Part shown: positions 9,412-19,697 of the stretch, one piece after another
Numbering within the stretch: position 1 is the first letter of the stretch
How the letters are laid out: the number at the start of each line of letters is the position of its first letter
Source of the DNA: Oleiphilus sp.
Lineage (GTDB): Bacteria; Pseudomonadota; Gammaproteobacteria; Pseudomonadales; Oleiphilaceae
Length of the DNA stretch: 64,000 bases
Reading direction: 5' to 3'
Assembly (NCBI GenBank): GCA_006212045.1
Contig: PZPK01000002.1
Location: forward strand, 124,001-188,000
Made by a program: the position numbers and the translations under genes
The notes under the pieces: generated by a model
Database searches by the model: none
Told to the model about the DNA's origin: nothing
What the model saw: the letters and a program-made list of their open reading frames with translations, nothing else

Positions 9412-10329
9412 TTACAGGGGAAGGAATTCTGAGTAGCTAATATAATTAAACCAAAGTCCTCCCATTTTGGGATGTTCCATGGCGATCGGTTCATCATAGA
9501 GTTTAATGTGCACGCCAAAAACATCCTCAGCCTGATAACCCGGTTTGAAATCGATTTCGCTCCAAGGCAAATCAATACGTGTTGTTTGCCCAAAAACGAT
9601 TGGCATGCTCTCGATACTTGGAGCGCAGAGACATGCATCCCCAATATAATCAAGCTCACTGGAGCCCTCGTAAAAAGCAAAACCGTAGTGCGCGGCTCTC
9701 GAATCACTGGTTTCAAACTCTATGTGAAAAGATTGGGTAGCGGGATTGGAAGTAAATACCAGATCATTTTCATCTATTGTCATCGCTTCCAAGCCGGGAA
9801 GCCCGTTATCAGTAGAACCAGTAAACTCATCTGAATAGGCAAACTGCTCAGTATCAAGCGGATCGCCCCCAATATTCAGAAAATCAAATTGTTTCGTTGC
9901 CTCATTCCCATCCCAATCTTCAACGACCAGTGCGTAGCCTCGCAGGTTCACACTGTGCGAATTATCGCCCATATGGAAAACACATTCGAATATTTCATCC
10001 AATTCGTAATAACAGTCGCTGAGCGGGATATTGCGACTTCCTCCCAGGAGGGTCCAATACCAATCCTGATCCAGATCGACTACGAACACGTTTTTTATAT
10101 TGTCGACACCTTGTGGGTCAGTGATACTTGCTGAAACAGTAAATCGAATCGTCGCGTTAGGTGTTATTTCCCATTTGTCAAAAAAAGAGGTGTGCGCGTG
10201 GTATATGTCGGTATAGATTTTTGCAATTTCCGGTTTCTCTGAAGGTAGCCCTCCCCCGCCCGAGCCGCCACTGCACCCGCCAATCGCCAATGCCAGAACC
10301 AATAAAACAGATACACGCTGAAACCACAC
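9412..10329 (-). CDS. Putative lipoprotein of unknown function
   Basis: 305-residue predicted lipoprotein. I start it at the GTG at 10329 rather than an upstream codon because GGGAGA stands 8 nt before it and the resulting N-terminus is a textbook lipoprotein signal: short, hydrophobic, ending AIGGC, followed by a Gly/Ser-rich linker. The mature part is acidic with many Asp/Trp/Tyr residues and looks like secreted beta-rich domains; I recognise no family. It is alone between convergent metabolic genes and visibly AT-richer than the neighbouring carboxylase cluster, which may mean recent acquisition or simply relaxed codon use. Confidence 0.7.
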   Translation of the reverse strand: MWFQRVSVLLVLALAIGGCSGGSGGGGLPSEKPEIAKIYTDIYHAHTSFFDKWEITPNATIRFTVSASITDPQGVDNIKNVFVVDLDQDWYWTLLGGSRNIPLSDCYYELDEIFECVFHMGDNSHSVNLRGYALVVEDWDGNEATKQFDFLNIGGDPLDTEQFAYSDEFTGSTDNGLPGLEAMTIDENDLVFTSNPATQSFHIEFETSDSRAAHYGFAFYEGSSELDYIGDACLCAPSIESMPIVFGQTTRIDLPWSEIDFKPGYQAEDVFGVHIKLYDEPIAMEHPKMGGLWFNYISYSEFLPL

Positions 10330-10546
10330 TGCAACACTCTCCCTCAACCAAATCCATGCATTAACCGATCTTGCAAGCCAAAGCAAAAACGAGCAGTCTA
10401 ACAAAATCAGTGCCAGTCCTAATCTGTTTAGACATTAGACGTTAAAAACATCACAATTATTTTTCAAGTCGCGACCGATTCAATCCTCCCGATGGAAATT
10501 TCTCTTAAATTATGCTCATCCGGGGCTCGTATCATTATGTGGTCAT

Positions 10547-11527
10547 ATGAAACATGAGGTTGTAAAAATACTATCAGCCAAGCCTGATAATATTTTCGTT
10601 TCCAAGGTTGAAGAACTGCAGTCACTATGGAGTGGCTATGGCTCGATTAAGCGTTACACACTTTCCGGCGGTGAACAGAACACCATTATCGTTAAGCATG
10701 TAAAGCTTCCGGATCACCAGAAGCACCCACGCGGCTGGAATACACGACATTCGCACCAACGTAAAATACGTTCATATGAGGTCGAAACACAGTGGTACAA
10801 AGATTTCGGTCAGGCATGTGATGATCTTTGTCGTATTGCCGAGTGCTTCGGCACCAAACGGGAGAAAGACGAATTTATCATCGTGCTTGAAGACTTGGAT
10901 GCCAGCGGTTTCACTCGAAGGCTTGAGCAAGCTACGCCGAACCAGATGTTGCCCTGCATTCGATGGCTGGCACACTTCCATGCCCGCTTTCTGCATCATT
11001 CGCATACAGGCCTTTGGCCCACCGGAACCTATTGGCATCTGGAAACCCGACCTGACGAGCTGGAAGCACTTGATGACCCAGCATTAAAAAAAGCCGCACT
11101 CGAGATCGATATGAAACTGCGCGAATGCCCCTATCAAACGCTGGTACATGGTGACGCAAAACTCGCAAATTTCTGTTTCTCAAAAGACGGTCAGTCAGTC
11201 GCGGCGGTCGACTTTCAGTATGTTGGGGGAGGCTGTGGTATGAAGGATGTCGCCTATTTTATTGGCAGTTGCCTGGATGCGAATGCGTGTCAACGCTATG
11301 CAGAAGAGCTGCTTCAGTATTACTTTGATTCTCTGGAAGAAGCGCTGAACACAAGTGCTTCATCGATTTCCTTTGCTGCACTAGAGGAAAGTTGGCGGCC
11401 CATGTATGCCTATGCCTGGGCTGATTTTCACCGCTTTGTGAAGGGCTGGAGCCCGGGGCACTGGAAACTGCACAGCTACAGTGAGGCATTGACACAAGGT
11501 GTTCTGAAGGAACTTCAATCGCGATGA
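10547..11527 (+). CDS. Phosphotransferase of the aminoglycoside/ecdysteroid-kinase-like family
   Basis: 326-residue protein-kinase-like small-molecule kinase. Visible: [11 protein letters not shown] (hinge region), the catalytic loop [11 protein letters not shown] with HGD, and the metal-binding VDFQYVGGG, followed by DVAYFI. This is the pattern of the CHK/EcKinase and APH families; the substrate cannot be read from sequence. Its stop overlaps the start of the next gene by four bases (ATGA, 11524-11527), so the two are translationally coupled and probably work on related phosphorylated metabolites. Confidence 0.85.
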   Translation: MKHEVVKILSAKPDNIFVSKVEELQSLWSGYGSIKRYTLSGGEQNTIIVKHVKLPDHQKHPRGWNTRHSHQRKIRSYEVETQWYKDFGQACDDLCRIAECFGTKREKDEFIIVLEDLDASGFTRRLEQATPNQMLPCIRWLAHFHARFLHHSHTGLWPTGTYWHLETRPDELEALDDPALKKAALEIDMKLRECPYQTLVHGDAKLANFCFSKDGQSVAAVDFQYVGGGCGMKDVAYFIGSCLDANACQRYAEELLQYYFDSLEEALNTSASSISFAALEESWRPMYAYAWADFHRFVKGWSPGHWKLHSYSEALTQGVLKELQSR

Positions 11528-12420
11528 AACTTTCCAATCATCAACTGCTGGGGCTTTATGAAACGGCGTGCAATGCGGCGCTCAGTGCCGGTGAACTGAT
11601 CCGCAGTTACGCCAAAAAGCCAATCAAGGTAGAACACAAAAGTGGCGGAGATAGTCTCGCGGCACAGGTCGTCACCGAAGTGGATCGCCAATGCGAAGCG
11701 GACATTATCGAACATCTGACACCCACCCTTGCCAAGTATGATCTGGCGCTATTGAGCGAAGAGCTTCAAGACGACGGTCAGCGCCTGCTGAAAGACCATT
11801 TCTGGTGTATTGATCCGCTGGACGGCACACTCGCCTTTAGCGAGTCCAGACCCGGCTACGCAGTCTCCATCGCGCTGGTTTCACGCAGTGGCACACCGCT
11901 GATTGGCGTCGTGCACGACCCTTGCGAAGCCATCACCTATTCGGCGATTCGCGGACACGGGCTGTTTCTGAACCATGAACCCTGGCGTGTCAGGCGCGTG
12001 CCGGAACATCCGCCAGAGCGCCAGGTACTCACGCTGCCTCTGGATCGCAGTTTTGTGACCCGAAAGGACTATGTCCAACGACTGAAAAAACTGGAAGAAA
12101 ATGCCAAAACGGCGGGGTATCACGGAATTGATACCAAGCATCATGCCGGTGCGGTGATCAATGCCCTGCAGGTACTGATTAGCCCGCCCGGGCTCTATTT
12201 CAAAATGCCCAAGCCAGAACAGGGCGGAGGTAGCCTCTGGGATTTCGCCGCCACTGCCTGTATTTTCCATGAGGCCGGAGCGATCGCATGCGACTTTTTC
12301 GGCAAGCCACTTGAGCTGAATCGCGCCGATTCATGCTTTATGAATCATCGCGGGGTGATCTTTGCGAGCAATATGACAATTTCCACGGCCATGAAAACCG
12401 TAATAAGTCCGGACGAGTAA
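11524..12420 (+). CDS. Inositol monophosphatase / CysQ-like phosphatase
   Basis: 298-residue metal-dependent phosphatase of the inositol monophosphatase superfamily. It has LLSEEL (first metal Glu pair), the core metal motif WCIDPLDGT, and the C-terminal WDFAA block. CysQ (3'-phosphoadenosine 5'-phosphate nucleotidase) and IMPase share these motifs, and I cannot choose between them. Coupling to the upstream kinase-like gene suggests a matched phosphorylation/dephosphorylation pair rather than sulphate metabolism, since no sulphate genes are nearby. Confidence 0.85.
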   Translation: MKLSNHQLLGLYETACNAALSAGELIRSYAKKPIKVEHKSGGDSLAAQVVTEVDRQCEADIIEHLTPTLAKYDLALLSEELQDDGQRLLKDHFWCIDPLDGTLAFSESRPGYAVSIALVSRSGTPLIGVVHDPCEAITYSAIRGHGLFLNHEPWRVRRVPEHPPERQVLTLPLDRSFVTRKDYVQRLKKLEENAKTAGYHGIDTKHHAGAVINALQVLISPPGLYFKMPKPEQGGGSLWDFAATACIFHEAGAIACDFFGKPLELNRADSCFMNHRGVIFASNMTISTAMKTVISPDE

Positions 12421-12483
12421 ACTTGAAAAATCCGCCCGCATGGAATGCGCTTGCTCTGGTGTTCCAGTTCAACCCTGTTCGGG

Positions 12484-14232
12484 CTAGGACTCAAAGTAAA
12501 GACGCGCCAACATAAACAGAATTATCAGCGGCACGCCCACCAGCATGCCGATAAAGTTCAGGTCTTTTTGCTGCCACAGGAAGCGCCATAATTCCCCTTG
12601 GGTCATTGGTTTAGCTCGCCCAAGGCGAGGCTCAATAATGTCCCGGTATGCCTCATTATCAAATACGCTGTAATGGCCCTGCCTCAGATGGATATAGACT
12701 TTATCGGCGATCAAATGCGTCTTCGTGTATTGAAGCTGATCGATGTGGCAAACCGAACGCTTGCCCTTGGCATCCTCCAGAAATACCCAATTATCAAGAA
12801 CACCCAAGCGGGGCCTTTTCCTTTGCTTTTCCCGGTAGATACTCCAGATCAGAATGCCGGTCACCAAAGTCATCACTAGAATCATTGCCCCCTTCAGCAT
12901 CGGCGCCATGCTCCAGCTGACATACAACACCATTAACCATGCCAGAATCAGAACACTATTGAGCAGCCAGACAATCGCTTTGTTATCGCGCAAGGGAATT
13001 TTGGCATATGCCAGCCACTCAACGCCGGGATCATCAAAGTCCGGTTGCTCGCTTTCAACAGCCTTGAATTGCGCCTGCTCTTTGATAAGGGTCTTTTCAT
13101 CATGACGCTGTCGCGCCAGTTCCAGCCAAATTCCAATACCGAGAAAGAACACAAAAACCGCCGCTCCCAGCATATAAACAACCCGAAGATAGCCTTCATA
13201 GCGTTGCCTGTCGGCCTGACGTTCGGCAGCTGCAGAAAGATACTCCGGGGCATTAAAATCTCCCAGATACCTACCCTGCTGATCGAAGCGATAGATTCGA
13301 AAATTTGAGAAGTCCGAGGCGAGAATTCCATTTTTGTAGGGCGCAACTGAAATCATATCAGCGCCTGAAGGGGCTTCAAAAGCACTCTCCAGTTGCCCTT
13401 CCTGATTGAAGTAATAGATATTCCCCAGCTTCAGCTTCAGCCCCGGCCCCTGAGACAATACGGCAAGACCTTTCTCGAGTTTCACAAACTCGGTCGGAAA
13501 GACATGTTCCTTGCTTGTTGCTGTGCCCTGCTGTAGGTCAATATGCTGCCAATCCTTGGATTGGCCCAAGGACACGTCCCCATTGATTACGCGATAGGAG
13601 ACGCCATGCCTGTTCGTATTGGCTACGTAGATGGTGTCGTTGATGACCGAAATCTGATTGGGAAAGCGGAAGCCTTCATCCAGCATGTCTAGCAGGTGTC
13701 CCTGTGGGCCAAAGTGCAGCAGGCGATGACGGCTGGTATCGGCCACCAGAAGATGATCGCCCACCAAGGCCGACCGGAAAGTACGCTCAAAACTAATATC
13801 TTTTTGGAAGCTGTAACAAGACGAGATGGAGGGATTGGCGACAGAACATCGTAACAGGATCGCGTCAGGGTGCGTAGCTGTGACTTGCCCCGAAACCCTC
13901 AGAAACACCAGAATCGAATCGAGAAATCCCGGGTCCGGTGCATTGCTGCGGACCAGCAGGTCGCCGTTCTCAAAAAAATCGAACCCACCGGTGATATCGG
14001 ACAAGCCCAGTTCTTGAAGGTTGATTTGGGAAAACCGGCCATCGTCGCGAAACCGAAGAATCTCATTTCCCATCAGGATATTCAGGTGCCGGTCGGCATA
14101 ATGTATAAAACTCGCACCGGTGTGTTGGCTTTTCTTAATTTGAAGCGCGAATATCGCCGCCAGCAGAGTCAGGAAAAACACCAGTATGATAACTGCCTGC
14201 CAAGGTTTTAGATCAGATGCTTTCCTTGTCAC
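12484..14232 (-). CDS. Membrane protein with periplasmic beta-propeller-like region, unknown function
   Basis: 582 residues from a GTG start preceded by GAGGAA at 9 nt. A first membrane helix lies at about residues 14-31, then some 300 residues with repeated strand-rich stretches spaced like NHL/propeller blades (for example DTSRHRLLHFGPQGH and SNFRIYRFDQQGRY), then helices near 345-365 and 425-470, and one last C-terminal helix. The propeller part is thus probably periplasmic and the C-terminal soluble segment cytoplasmic. I do not recognise a family. It lies 90 bp downstream of murB on the same strand and may be read from the envelope operon. Confidence 0.75.
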   Translation of the reverse strand: MTRKASDLKPWQAVIILVFFLTLLAAIFALQIKKSQHTGASFIHYADRHLNILMGNEILRFRDDGRFSQINLQELGLSDITGGFDFFENGDLLVRSNAPDPGFLDSILVFLRVSGQVTATHPDAILLRCSVANPSISSCYSFQKDISFERTFRSALVGDHLLVADTSRHRLLHFGPQGHLLDMLDEGFRFPNQISVINDTIYVANTNRHGVSYRVINGDVSLGQSKDWQHIDLQQGTATSKEHVFPTEFVKLEKGLAVLSQGPGLKLKLGNIYYFNQEGQLESAFEAPSGADMISVAPYKNGILASDFSNFRIYRFDQQGRYLGDFNAPEYLSAAAERQADRQRYEGYLRVVYMLGAAVFVFFLGIGIWLELARQRHDEKTLIKEQAQFKAVESEQPDFDDPGVEWLAYAKIPLRDNKAIVWLLNSVLILAWLMVLYVSWSMAPMLKGAMILVMTLVTGILIWSIYREKQRKRPRLGVLDNWVFLEDAKGKRSVCHIDQLQYTKTHLIADKVYIHLRQGHYSVFDNEAYRDIIEPRLGRAKPMTQGELWRFLWQQKDLNFIGMLVGVPLIILFMLARLYFES

Positions 14233-14322
14233 TTAACACTTCCTCGTTTTTCCATTATGCCCGTGCATTTTCAGTATTCGTTATCTCGATTTTTCTTATG
14301 AGTCTTCACCTGATCAGCCGAC

Positions 14323-15348
14323 TCACCCAGCCACTATGCCCGGCTCTATTTCCAGTTCTATATCATAGCGCTCGCGTATGGAGCGTCGAATCGCTTCGGC
14401 CAGTTCGAGGATATCTTTTTGGGTGGCCTTACCAAGGTTAGTCAATACCAAAGCCTGCCGTTCATGCACACCGGCGCGTGCCAGCCGTGTCCCTTTCCAG
14501 CCGGCCTGATCAATCAACCAACCGGCCGCGAGCTTTACCTGGTCACCGGGGAGCGGATACTGGATCATACCCGGGAAATGCTCCAGCAGAGACTGTGCCT
14601 GCGCAAGCGGTACCACCGGATTTTTGAAAAAACTGCCGACATTGGGAATCCGCCCAGGATCGGGCAGTTTTGCCTGACGCACCTGAATGACCTTGTCCCG
14701 CACCATACCGACCGAAAGTCTCTCCTGCTCTGCCAAAACGCGGATCTCGCCATACTCCAGATTGAAAGGCCGCTGAAGGCTTAAGCGCAGGGTCACTGTC
14801 AGAATCACAAAGCGACCCGCCTGCTGCTTGAAGATGCTGTCGCGATAGGCAAAGTGGCATTCCTGCAGGGACATACATCTGGTAGAAGCATGTTCAAAGT
14901 CATACACCAGCACTTCTTCCAGCACATCACTGAGTTCCACGCCGTAAGCCCCAATGTTCTGGACCGGCGCGGCGCCTACCGTACCTGGAATCCAGGACAG
15001 GTTTTCCAGTCCTCGCAAGCCTTGCCCAACGCAGCGTTCAACCAGAGAATCCCATAGCAATCCGGCATCCGCCCGGACTCTGACGTTCTGGCTATCGATC
15101 GTTTCAAAAACCACGTCTTGAGAGCCCAATTGCAGGCAGGGCTGTACGATGCGTTCCGGCAGGATCAGATTACTGCAGGCCCCAATCACGAAAGGTCGCA
15201 CAGGCTCGGGCCACCGATCCAGCAAGGCGATGGCTGCGGCAGTATCCTCCGCGATATAGACTTTATCGCCGGTGCAAGGCAGCGCCAGCGAATTAGCGAT
15301 TGATTGCGTTCGGGCTTCGACAACCTGGCCAGAATCGAAAGACGTCAT
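14323..15348 (-). CDS. murB: UDP-N-acetylenolpyruvoylglucosamine reductase
   Basis: 341-residue FAD enzyme that reduces UDP-GlcNAc-enolpyruvate to UDP-MurNAc in peptidoglycan synthesis. The FAD-binding part shows NLSWIPGTVGAAPVQNIGAYG; the catalytic serine lies in NVGSFFKNP and the C-terminal acid in EIEPG, as in the E. coli-like type I enzyme. The ATG at 15348 overlaps the ptp stop by one base (TGATG), which I prefer to the TTG one codon upstream. It ends the envelope operon. Confidence 0.96.
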   Translation of the reverse strand: MTSFDSGQVVEARTQSIANSLALPCTGDKVYIAEDTAAAIALLDRWPEPVRPFVIGACSNLILPERIVQPCLQLGSQDVVFETIDSQNVRVRADAGLLWDSLVERCVGQGLRGLENLSWIPGTVGAAPVQNIGAYGVELSDVLEEVLVYDFEHASTRCMSLQECHFAYRDSIFKQQAGRFVILTVTLRLSLQRPFNLEYGEIRVLAEQERLSVGMVRDKVIQVRQAKLPDPGRIPNVGSFFKNPVVPLAQAQSLLEHFPGMIQYPLPGDQVKLAAGWLIDQAGWKGTRLARAGVHERQALVLTNLGKATQKDILELAEAIRRSIRERYDIELEIEPGIVAG

Positions 15349-15815
15349 CAAGCCCTATCCAGAATATGTTTGAGCAAGCCTTTTGACGCGGACTCGACCA
15401 GATCAAGCACTTGGGAAAAACCGTCTGCCCCGCCATAATAGGGGTCAGGAACTTCTTGCACGTCTGCCTCGGAAAATTGAAGGAAGAGCTCCAGCATCCC
15501 TTCATAATCTACCGGGCACATGGCTTTTAAATCACGAAGGTTCTGGTGATCCATCGCCAAAATATAATCAAAGCGTTCAAAATCACCCGGCTCCACCTGC
15601 TGAGCACGCAGGCGACTCAAATCATAACCTCTCGCCTTGGCAGCCTGTTGGGCCCGACGGTCAGGTGCTTCTCCAACATGCCAGCCACCGGTGCCTGCTG
15701 ATTCGATGTAGATTTTATGCTCGAGTCCCCGCATTTGGACGAGCTGTGCAAACACCCCATGTGCTGTTGGCGATCGGCAGATATTGCCCAGACACACAAA
15801 CAGAACCTTAACCAT
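15348..15815 (-). CDS. Low-molecular-weight protein tyrosine phosphatase
   Basis: 155-residue cytoplasmic phosphatase. The P-loop CLGNICRSP (CX5R) is at the extreme N-terminus and the general-acid loop DPYYGG near the C-terminus, both typical. The start is the ATG at 15815, because a longer frame running into kdsB would put 48 unrelated residues before the P-loop strand VKVLFVC. It overlaps kdsB by 8 bp and murB by 1 bp, so translation is coupled. The physiological substrate is unknown; the position between KDO and peptidoglycan genes is conserved in pseudomonads as far as I recall. Confidence 0.93.
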   Translation of the reverse strand: MVKVLFVCLGNICRSPTAHGVFAQLVQMRGLEHKIYIESAGTGGWHVGEAPDRRAQQAAKARGYDLSRLRAQQVEPGDFERFDYILAMDHQNLRDLKAMCPVDYEGMLELFLQFSEADVQEVPDPYYGGADGFSQVLDLVESASKGLLKHILDRA

Positions 15816-16593
15816 GCGCTTGCCCATTGCCATCACGTAGATTAAAAATGTCGCACACCCTTTCGAGGTCTTCCTCGGTATCGACACCTGCTGGCGGGTT
15901 CTCGCACGCCACTTCAATGTGAATACGGACGCCTTTTGAAAGCGCACGCAACTGCTCAAGGGATTCGGTTAACTCGATCATGGCCGGCTGCCATTTTACG
16001 TAATCATGCAGAAACCCGACACGATAGGCGTAGATCCCGATGTGCCTGTAATACTCGGCACCGGAAGGTATGTCGCGACATTCTTCATAGAAATGGCTGC
16101 GCGACCAGGGAATAGGGGCACGGCTAAAATACGACGCAAACCCCAGATCATCGAACACCACCTTGACCGCATTCGGGTTAAAGACCGTTTCCACATCGTG
16201 GATACGTTCACACAAAGTGGCGATACCCGCCTCGGGGTGGTCAGCCAGATTTCTGGCCACCTGGTCGATCACGGCGGGCGGAATCAGCGGCTCATCGCCT
16301 TGAACATTGACGATCACGGCATCATCCGCGAGCGCCAGCTTGTCAGCCACCTCCTGCAATCGATCCGTGCCTGACAAGTGCCTGCCCGAAGTCATCAACG
16401 CCTGCCCACCAAAACTTTCAACTGCCTCAACAATGCGCCGATCATCCGTCGCTACTACAACCTCGGCGGCCGAACAGCGCGCGGCCTGTTCGACCACCCG
16501 TTGGATCATGGGTTTGCCATGAATATCGCGCAAAGGCTTTCCGGGTAAACGGGTCGACGCATAGCGCGCCGGTATCACAACGATATAGGACAT
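15808..16593 (-). CDS. kdsB: 3-deoxy-manno-octulosonate cytidylyltransferase
   Basis: 261-residue enzyme that activates KDO with CTP to CMP-KDO for the lipopolysaccharide inner core. The nucleotide-binding start [17 protein letters not shown], the [10 protein letters not shown] motif and FSRAPIPW all match KdsB. It starts 2 bp after the Trm112-like gene and overlaps ptp by 8 bp. Confidence 0.97.
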   Translation of the reverse strand: MSYIVVIPARYASTRLPGKPLRDIHGKPMIQRVVEQAARCSAAEVVVATDDRRIVEAVESFGGQALMTSGRHLSGTDRLQEVADKLALADDAVIVNVQGDEPLIPPAVIDQVARNLADHPEAGIATLCERIHDVETVFNPNAVKVVFDDLGFASYFSRAPIPWSRSHFYEECRDIPSGAEYYRHIGIYAYRVGFLHDYVKWQPAMIELTESLEQLRALSKGVRIHIEVACENPPAGVDTEEDLERVCDIFNLRDGNGQAHG

Positions 16594-16595
16594 AC

Positions 16596-16787
16596 CTAGC
16601 GTTCTTTTTCCAGTTTCTCGTCAGTCGTCAGGGTGCGGGCTTCGTGTTCAAGCATCACGGGGATACCGTCGCGTATCGGGAAGGCTAAACCATCGGCTTT
16701 GCAGAACAGTTCTTCCAGTTCTTTCTTGTACACCAGTTCACCCTTACAACAGGGGCAAGCGAGTATGGTGAGCAGTTTTTTATCCAT
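16596..16787 (-). CDS. ycaR: Trm112 family protein (YcaR type)
   Basis: 63-residue protein with the Trm112 fold: [12 protein letters not shown] carries a CxxC pair, and [11 protein letters not shown] is the family C-terminal signature. Other Trm112 proteins activate methyltransferases; the bacterial member in this operon has no agreed function. It lies between lpxK and kdsB, the conserved place for YcaR in gammaproteobacteria. Confidence 0.92.
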   Translation of the reverse strand: MDKKLLTILACPCCKGELVYKKELEELFCKADGLAFPIRDGIPVMLEHEARTLTTDEKLEKER

Positions 16788-16809
16788 GCATGATCCTAAA
16801 CAGGTTGAT

Positions 16810-17886
16810 TCAGTGTTTGGGAAGCCATCGGCCTGATTGTGCCAATCGCTCCTGTATCGCTAGCGCGAGATTATCACTTAGTTGGGCCGTAACAGGAAGG
16901 TACCAGGCGTTATCCAGCTGAAGATCTGCGCATTTGACCGCATCTTTTTCCGTCATCACGATCATACGGTCATTCAGAGCTTCGAAATCCGCTTGCGCGA
17001 ACTGATGGTGATCTCCAAATGCTTGTGACTGCACTTTTGCACCCTGCGCCCGTAAGGTCTCGAAGAATCGTTCAGGATGCCCGATGCCGGCAATGGCCCG
17101 GATGGATTTTCCGGCCAGTTGTGTAATGTCCATGACTTCTTCACCTCCCAGGCGCTTCAGGTGCCCGGCAACCAGCGCCATTTCCATCACCGGCACCGCA
17201 GCGATCGACATTGCAGGCCGGGCCAACTCCCGCTGGGTCTGCAAGTACGTCCGGGGGTCTTCGCCCTTCCCGGAAGCACCATTCAGGACGATGAAGTCAG
17301 TGTCCTGCATCCGCGACAAAGGCTCTCGCAAAGGCCCGGCGGGCAGCATATAGCCATTCCCCCAGAGACGTTCGCGATCAAAAACGCAGATCTCAATGTC
17401 CCTGTGCATGGCATAGTGCTGTAATCCATCGTCTGAAATAATGAGGTCACATCCTTGTTGCTCCAGCACATGCACGGCCTGCCTTCTATCAGGACAGACG
17501 CACACCGGACAGTTCAAGGATCGATACAACATGAGAGGCTCGTCTCCAACCTCCATTGCCCGGCTATCAGGCACAAGCAACATTGGCATCGTAATCGGTG
17601 GTTTAGCACCATAGCCCCGGCTAACGACTCCCGGATTCAAACCCTGTGCCTGGAAAGCCTTCACCAAATAAGAGACCAAAGGCGATTTTCCGGAACCACC
17701 CACGGTAATGTTGCCCACCACAATGACCGGTACACTGGAGGATTGGCTTTTGCGCAAACCGGTTCGAAATGCCAGGCGCCGTAGAGTGGAAATCGCCCAG
17801 AACAACAAACTCAAGGGAAGCAGGCACTTGAGCCATCCTGCACCCCGATACCATGCCTGCACCAAAGCACTTTCTGCCGCTGCCAT
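16810..17886 (-). CDS. lpxK: Tetraacyldisaccharide 4'-kinase
   Basis: 358-residue inner-membrane kinase that phosphorylates the 4' position of the lipid A precursor. The N-terminal hydrophobic segment (about 18-38) anchors it; the P-loop [13 protein letters not shown] follows, and FGDHHQF carries the catalytic Asp-His pair typical of LpxK. It begins 2 bp after msbA ends, so kinase and flippase are made together. Confidence 0.96.
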   Translation of the reverse strand: MAAAESALVQAWYRGAGWLKCLLPLSLLFWAISTLRRLAFRTGLRKSQSSSVPVIVVGNITVGGSGKSPLVSYLVKAFQAQGLNPGVVSRGYGAKPPITMPMLLVPDSRAMEVGDEPLMLYRSLNCPVCVCPDRRQAVHVLEQQGCDLIISDDGLQHYAMHRDIEICVFDRERLWGNGYMLPAGPLREPLSRMQDTDFIVLNGASGKGEDPRTYLQTQRELARPAMSIAAVPVMEMALVAGHLKRLGGEEVMDITQLAGKSIRAIAGIGHPERFFETLRAQGAKVQSQAFGDHHQFAQADFEALNDRMIVMTEKDAVKCADLQLDNAWYLPVTAQLSDNLALAIQERLAQSGRWLPKH

Positions 17887-17888
17887 GC

Positions 17889-19679
17889 TCAGGATGCCCC
17901 TTGTACAGATTCAGCGAACTCACTGCGATACAAACGTGCGTACTCGCCATCTCGCTGCAAGAGCTCCTGATGCGTGCCCTGTTCAATAATGCGCCCTTTA
18001 TCCATCACGACGATGCTGTCGGCGTTTTCAATCGTGGAAAGACGATGCGCAATCACAAGCGTTGTGCGGCCCTTCATCAGTCCTTCCAGTTGCTGTTGTA
18101 TGACGGCTTCGGATTCATTATCGAGCGCCGATGTCGCTTCGTCGAGAATCAGGATGGGTGCATCCTTGAGCAAGGCCCGCGCCAAAGCAATACGCTGCCG
18201 CTGACCGCCCGAGAGCGAGATGCCATTGTCTCCGATCATCGCATCAAAACCCTGACCTTTGTCCTGCACAAACTCCGTGGCATGCGCGCTAAGGGCCGCC
18301 GACTCAAGCTGCTCCTGCGGACAGTTTTTGAGCGCGCCATAGGCAATGTTATTCGCAATCGTGTCATTGAATAGCGTGACGTTCTGTGTGACCAGGGATA
18401 TTCGGGAACGCAGCGAACGCAACTCATAGTCTTCCAGCGGTATCCCGTCGAGTAAGATGTCGCCGCTGCACTGCGCATAAAACCGTGGAATCAGATTTGC
18501 CAAGGTTGACTTGCCACTGCCGGAGCGTCCGACCAGCGCAACGGTCTGCCCGGCCCTGATACGCAAATCAACCCCGCTCAGCACTTCCGACTCCTGCGCC
18601 TCGTAGCGGAAACTGACGTTTCGGAACTCCAGATCGCCTCGTACCGCTGCTGCACTGATCGTCCCGTGGTTGACTTCAATATCTGCATCCAAGACAGAAA
18701 ACAGGTCGCGGGCTGCCGCCACGCCACGCTGAATACGCTCATTCACCTGGGTCAGCTGGCGGATCGGTTTTGCCATCATCGCGGCAGCCGTGATAATCAC
18801 AATGAACTCCCCGGCGCTCATATCCCCTCGAACGCCCGGAGCCAGCGCAAGCCAGATCAGAATCGCAATAGACAAAGACACCAGCAACTGCACCACGGGG
18901 GTACTCACCGCCTTGGTGAATTCCATTTTCAGGCTCTGTATACGGTTATTTTCGCTGACCTCTTGAAAGCGTTCCTGCTCGTATTGTTCACCGCCGAAGA
19001 TCCGCACTTCCTTGTAGCCATTCACCACTTCGGACGCGACATGTGTGACATCCCCGACACTGCCCATAATGCGCTTGCTGAGTTTACGAAAACGGCGACT
19101 GACATAGCTCAGAATCAGGCCAATAAAGGGGCCCAGGCAAAAAAACAGCAACGTGAGTTTCCAGTTGGATAGCAGCATGACGATGGCCAGTCCAACGACG
19201 GTCAGCCCCTCCCGCACAATAATGGTAACCGCATCGGTGGCGGCGGAAGCCACCTGCTCGACATTGAAGGTCAGACGTGAAATCAGGTGACCCGAGGCGT
19301 TGGAATCAAAAAATCGGCCGGGTAGATGCAGATAGCGGTCGAACACCTGCATGCGGATCTGATGAATGATGTTGCGCCCCACATAGGCAATAAAATACCC
19401 CCCCAGAAAACCGCCCAGTCCGCGCGCTGCAAACAATGCGATAATCAGGGCTGGCAGCAGTAGACGGTTTTCATCACTCGGGTTTTCGACGGTCTCGATC
19501 ACAAATTCGAGGGCTTTCGCCATATAGGCACTGGCCGCCGCGTAGATCGCATTGCCCAGTATACTGAGCAGAAAAAACAGCTTGAGTGGTTGCAGATAAA
19601 CCAGAAGGCGTCGATAAAGACGCCAGTTGGAGTCTTCATTATCCAGAGCCGGGTCAGAGACAGCAGGGGCTTGGCTCAT
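17889..19679 (-). CDS. msbA: Lipid A ABC exporter, ATPase-permease
   Basis: 596-residue half-transporter that flips lipid A-core across the inner membrane. An N-terminal six-helix exporter domain (to about residue 330) is followed by the nucleotide-binding domain with Walker A GRSGSGKST, signature LSGGQRQR, Walker B ILILDEATSALD and the switch His in IAHRLST. Its place between exbD and lpxK is the reason to call MsbA rather than a generic multidrug exporter. Confidence 0.95.
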   Translation of the reverse strand: MSQAPAVSDPALDNEDSNWRLYRRLLVYLQPLKLFFLLSILGNAIYAAASAYMAKALEFVIETVENPSDENRLLLPALIIALFAARGLGGFLGGYFIAYVGRNIIHQIRMQVFDRYLHLPGRFFDSNASGHLISRLTFNVEQVASAATDAVTIIVREGLTVVGLAIVMLLSNWKLTLLFFCLGPFIGLILSYVSRRFRKLSKRIMGSVGDVTHVASEVVNGYKEVRIFGGEQYEQERFQEVSENNRIQSLKMEFTKAVSTPVVQLLVSLSIAILIWLALAPGVRGDMSAGEFIVIITAAAMMAKPIRQLTQVNERIQRGVAAARDLFSVLDADIEVNHGTISAAAVRGDLEFRNVSFRYEAQESEVLSGVDLRIRAGQTVALVGRSGSGKSTLANLIPRFYAQCSGDILLDGIPLEDYELRSLRSRISLVTQNVTLFNDTIANNIAYGALKNCPQEQLESAALSAHATEFVQDKGQGFDAMIGDNGISLSGGQRQRIALARALLKDAPILILDEATSALDNESEAVIQQQLEGLMKGRTTLVIAHRLSTIENADSIVVMDKGRIIEQGTHQELLQRDGEYARLYRSEFAESVQGAS

Positions 19680-19697
19680 GCGTCCGGCCTGTCGCCC

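Noticed and set aside
15816-15959. Longer N-terminus for the tyrosine phosphatase
   Set aside because: It would lie inside kdsB and put 48 unrelated residues before the P-loop.
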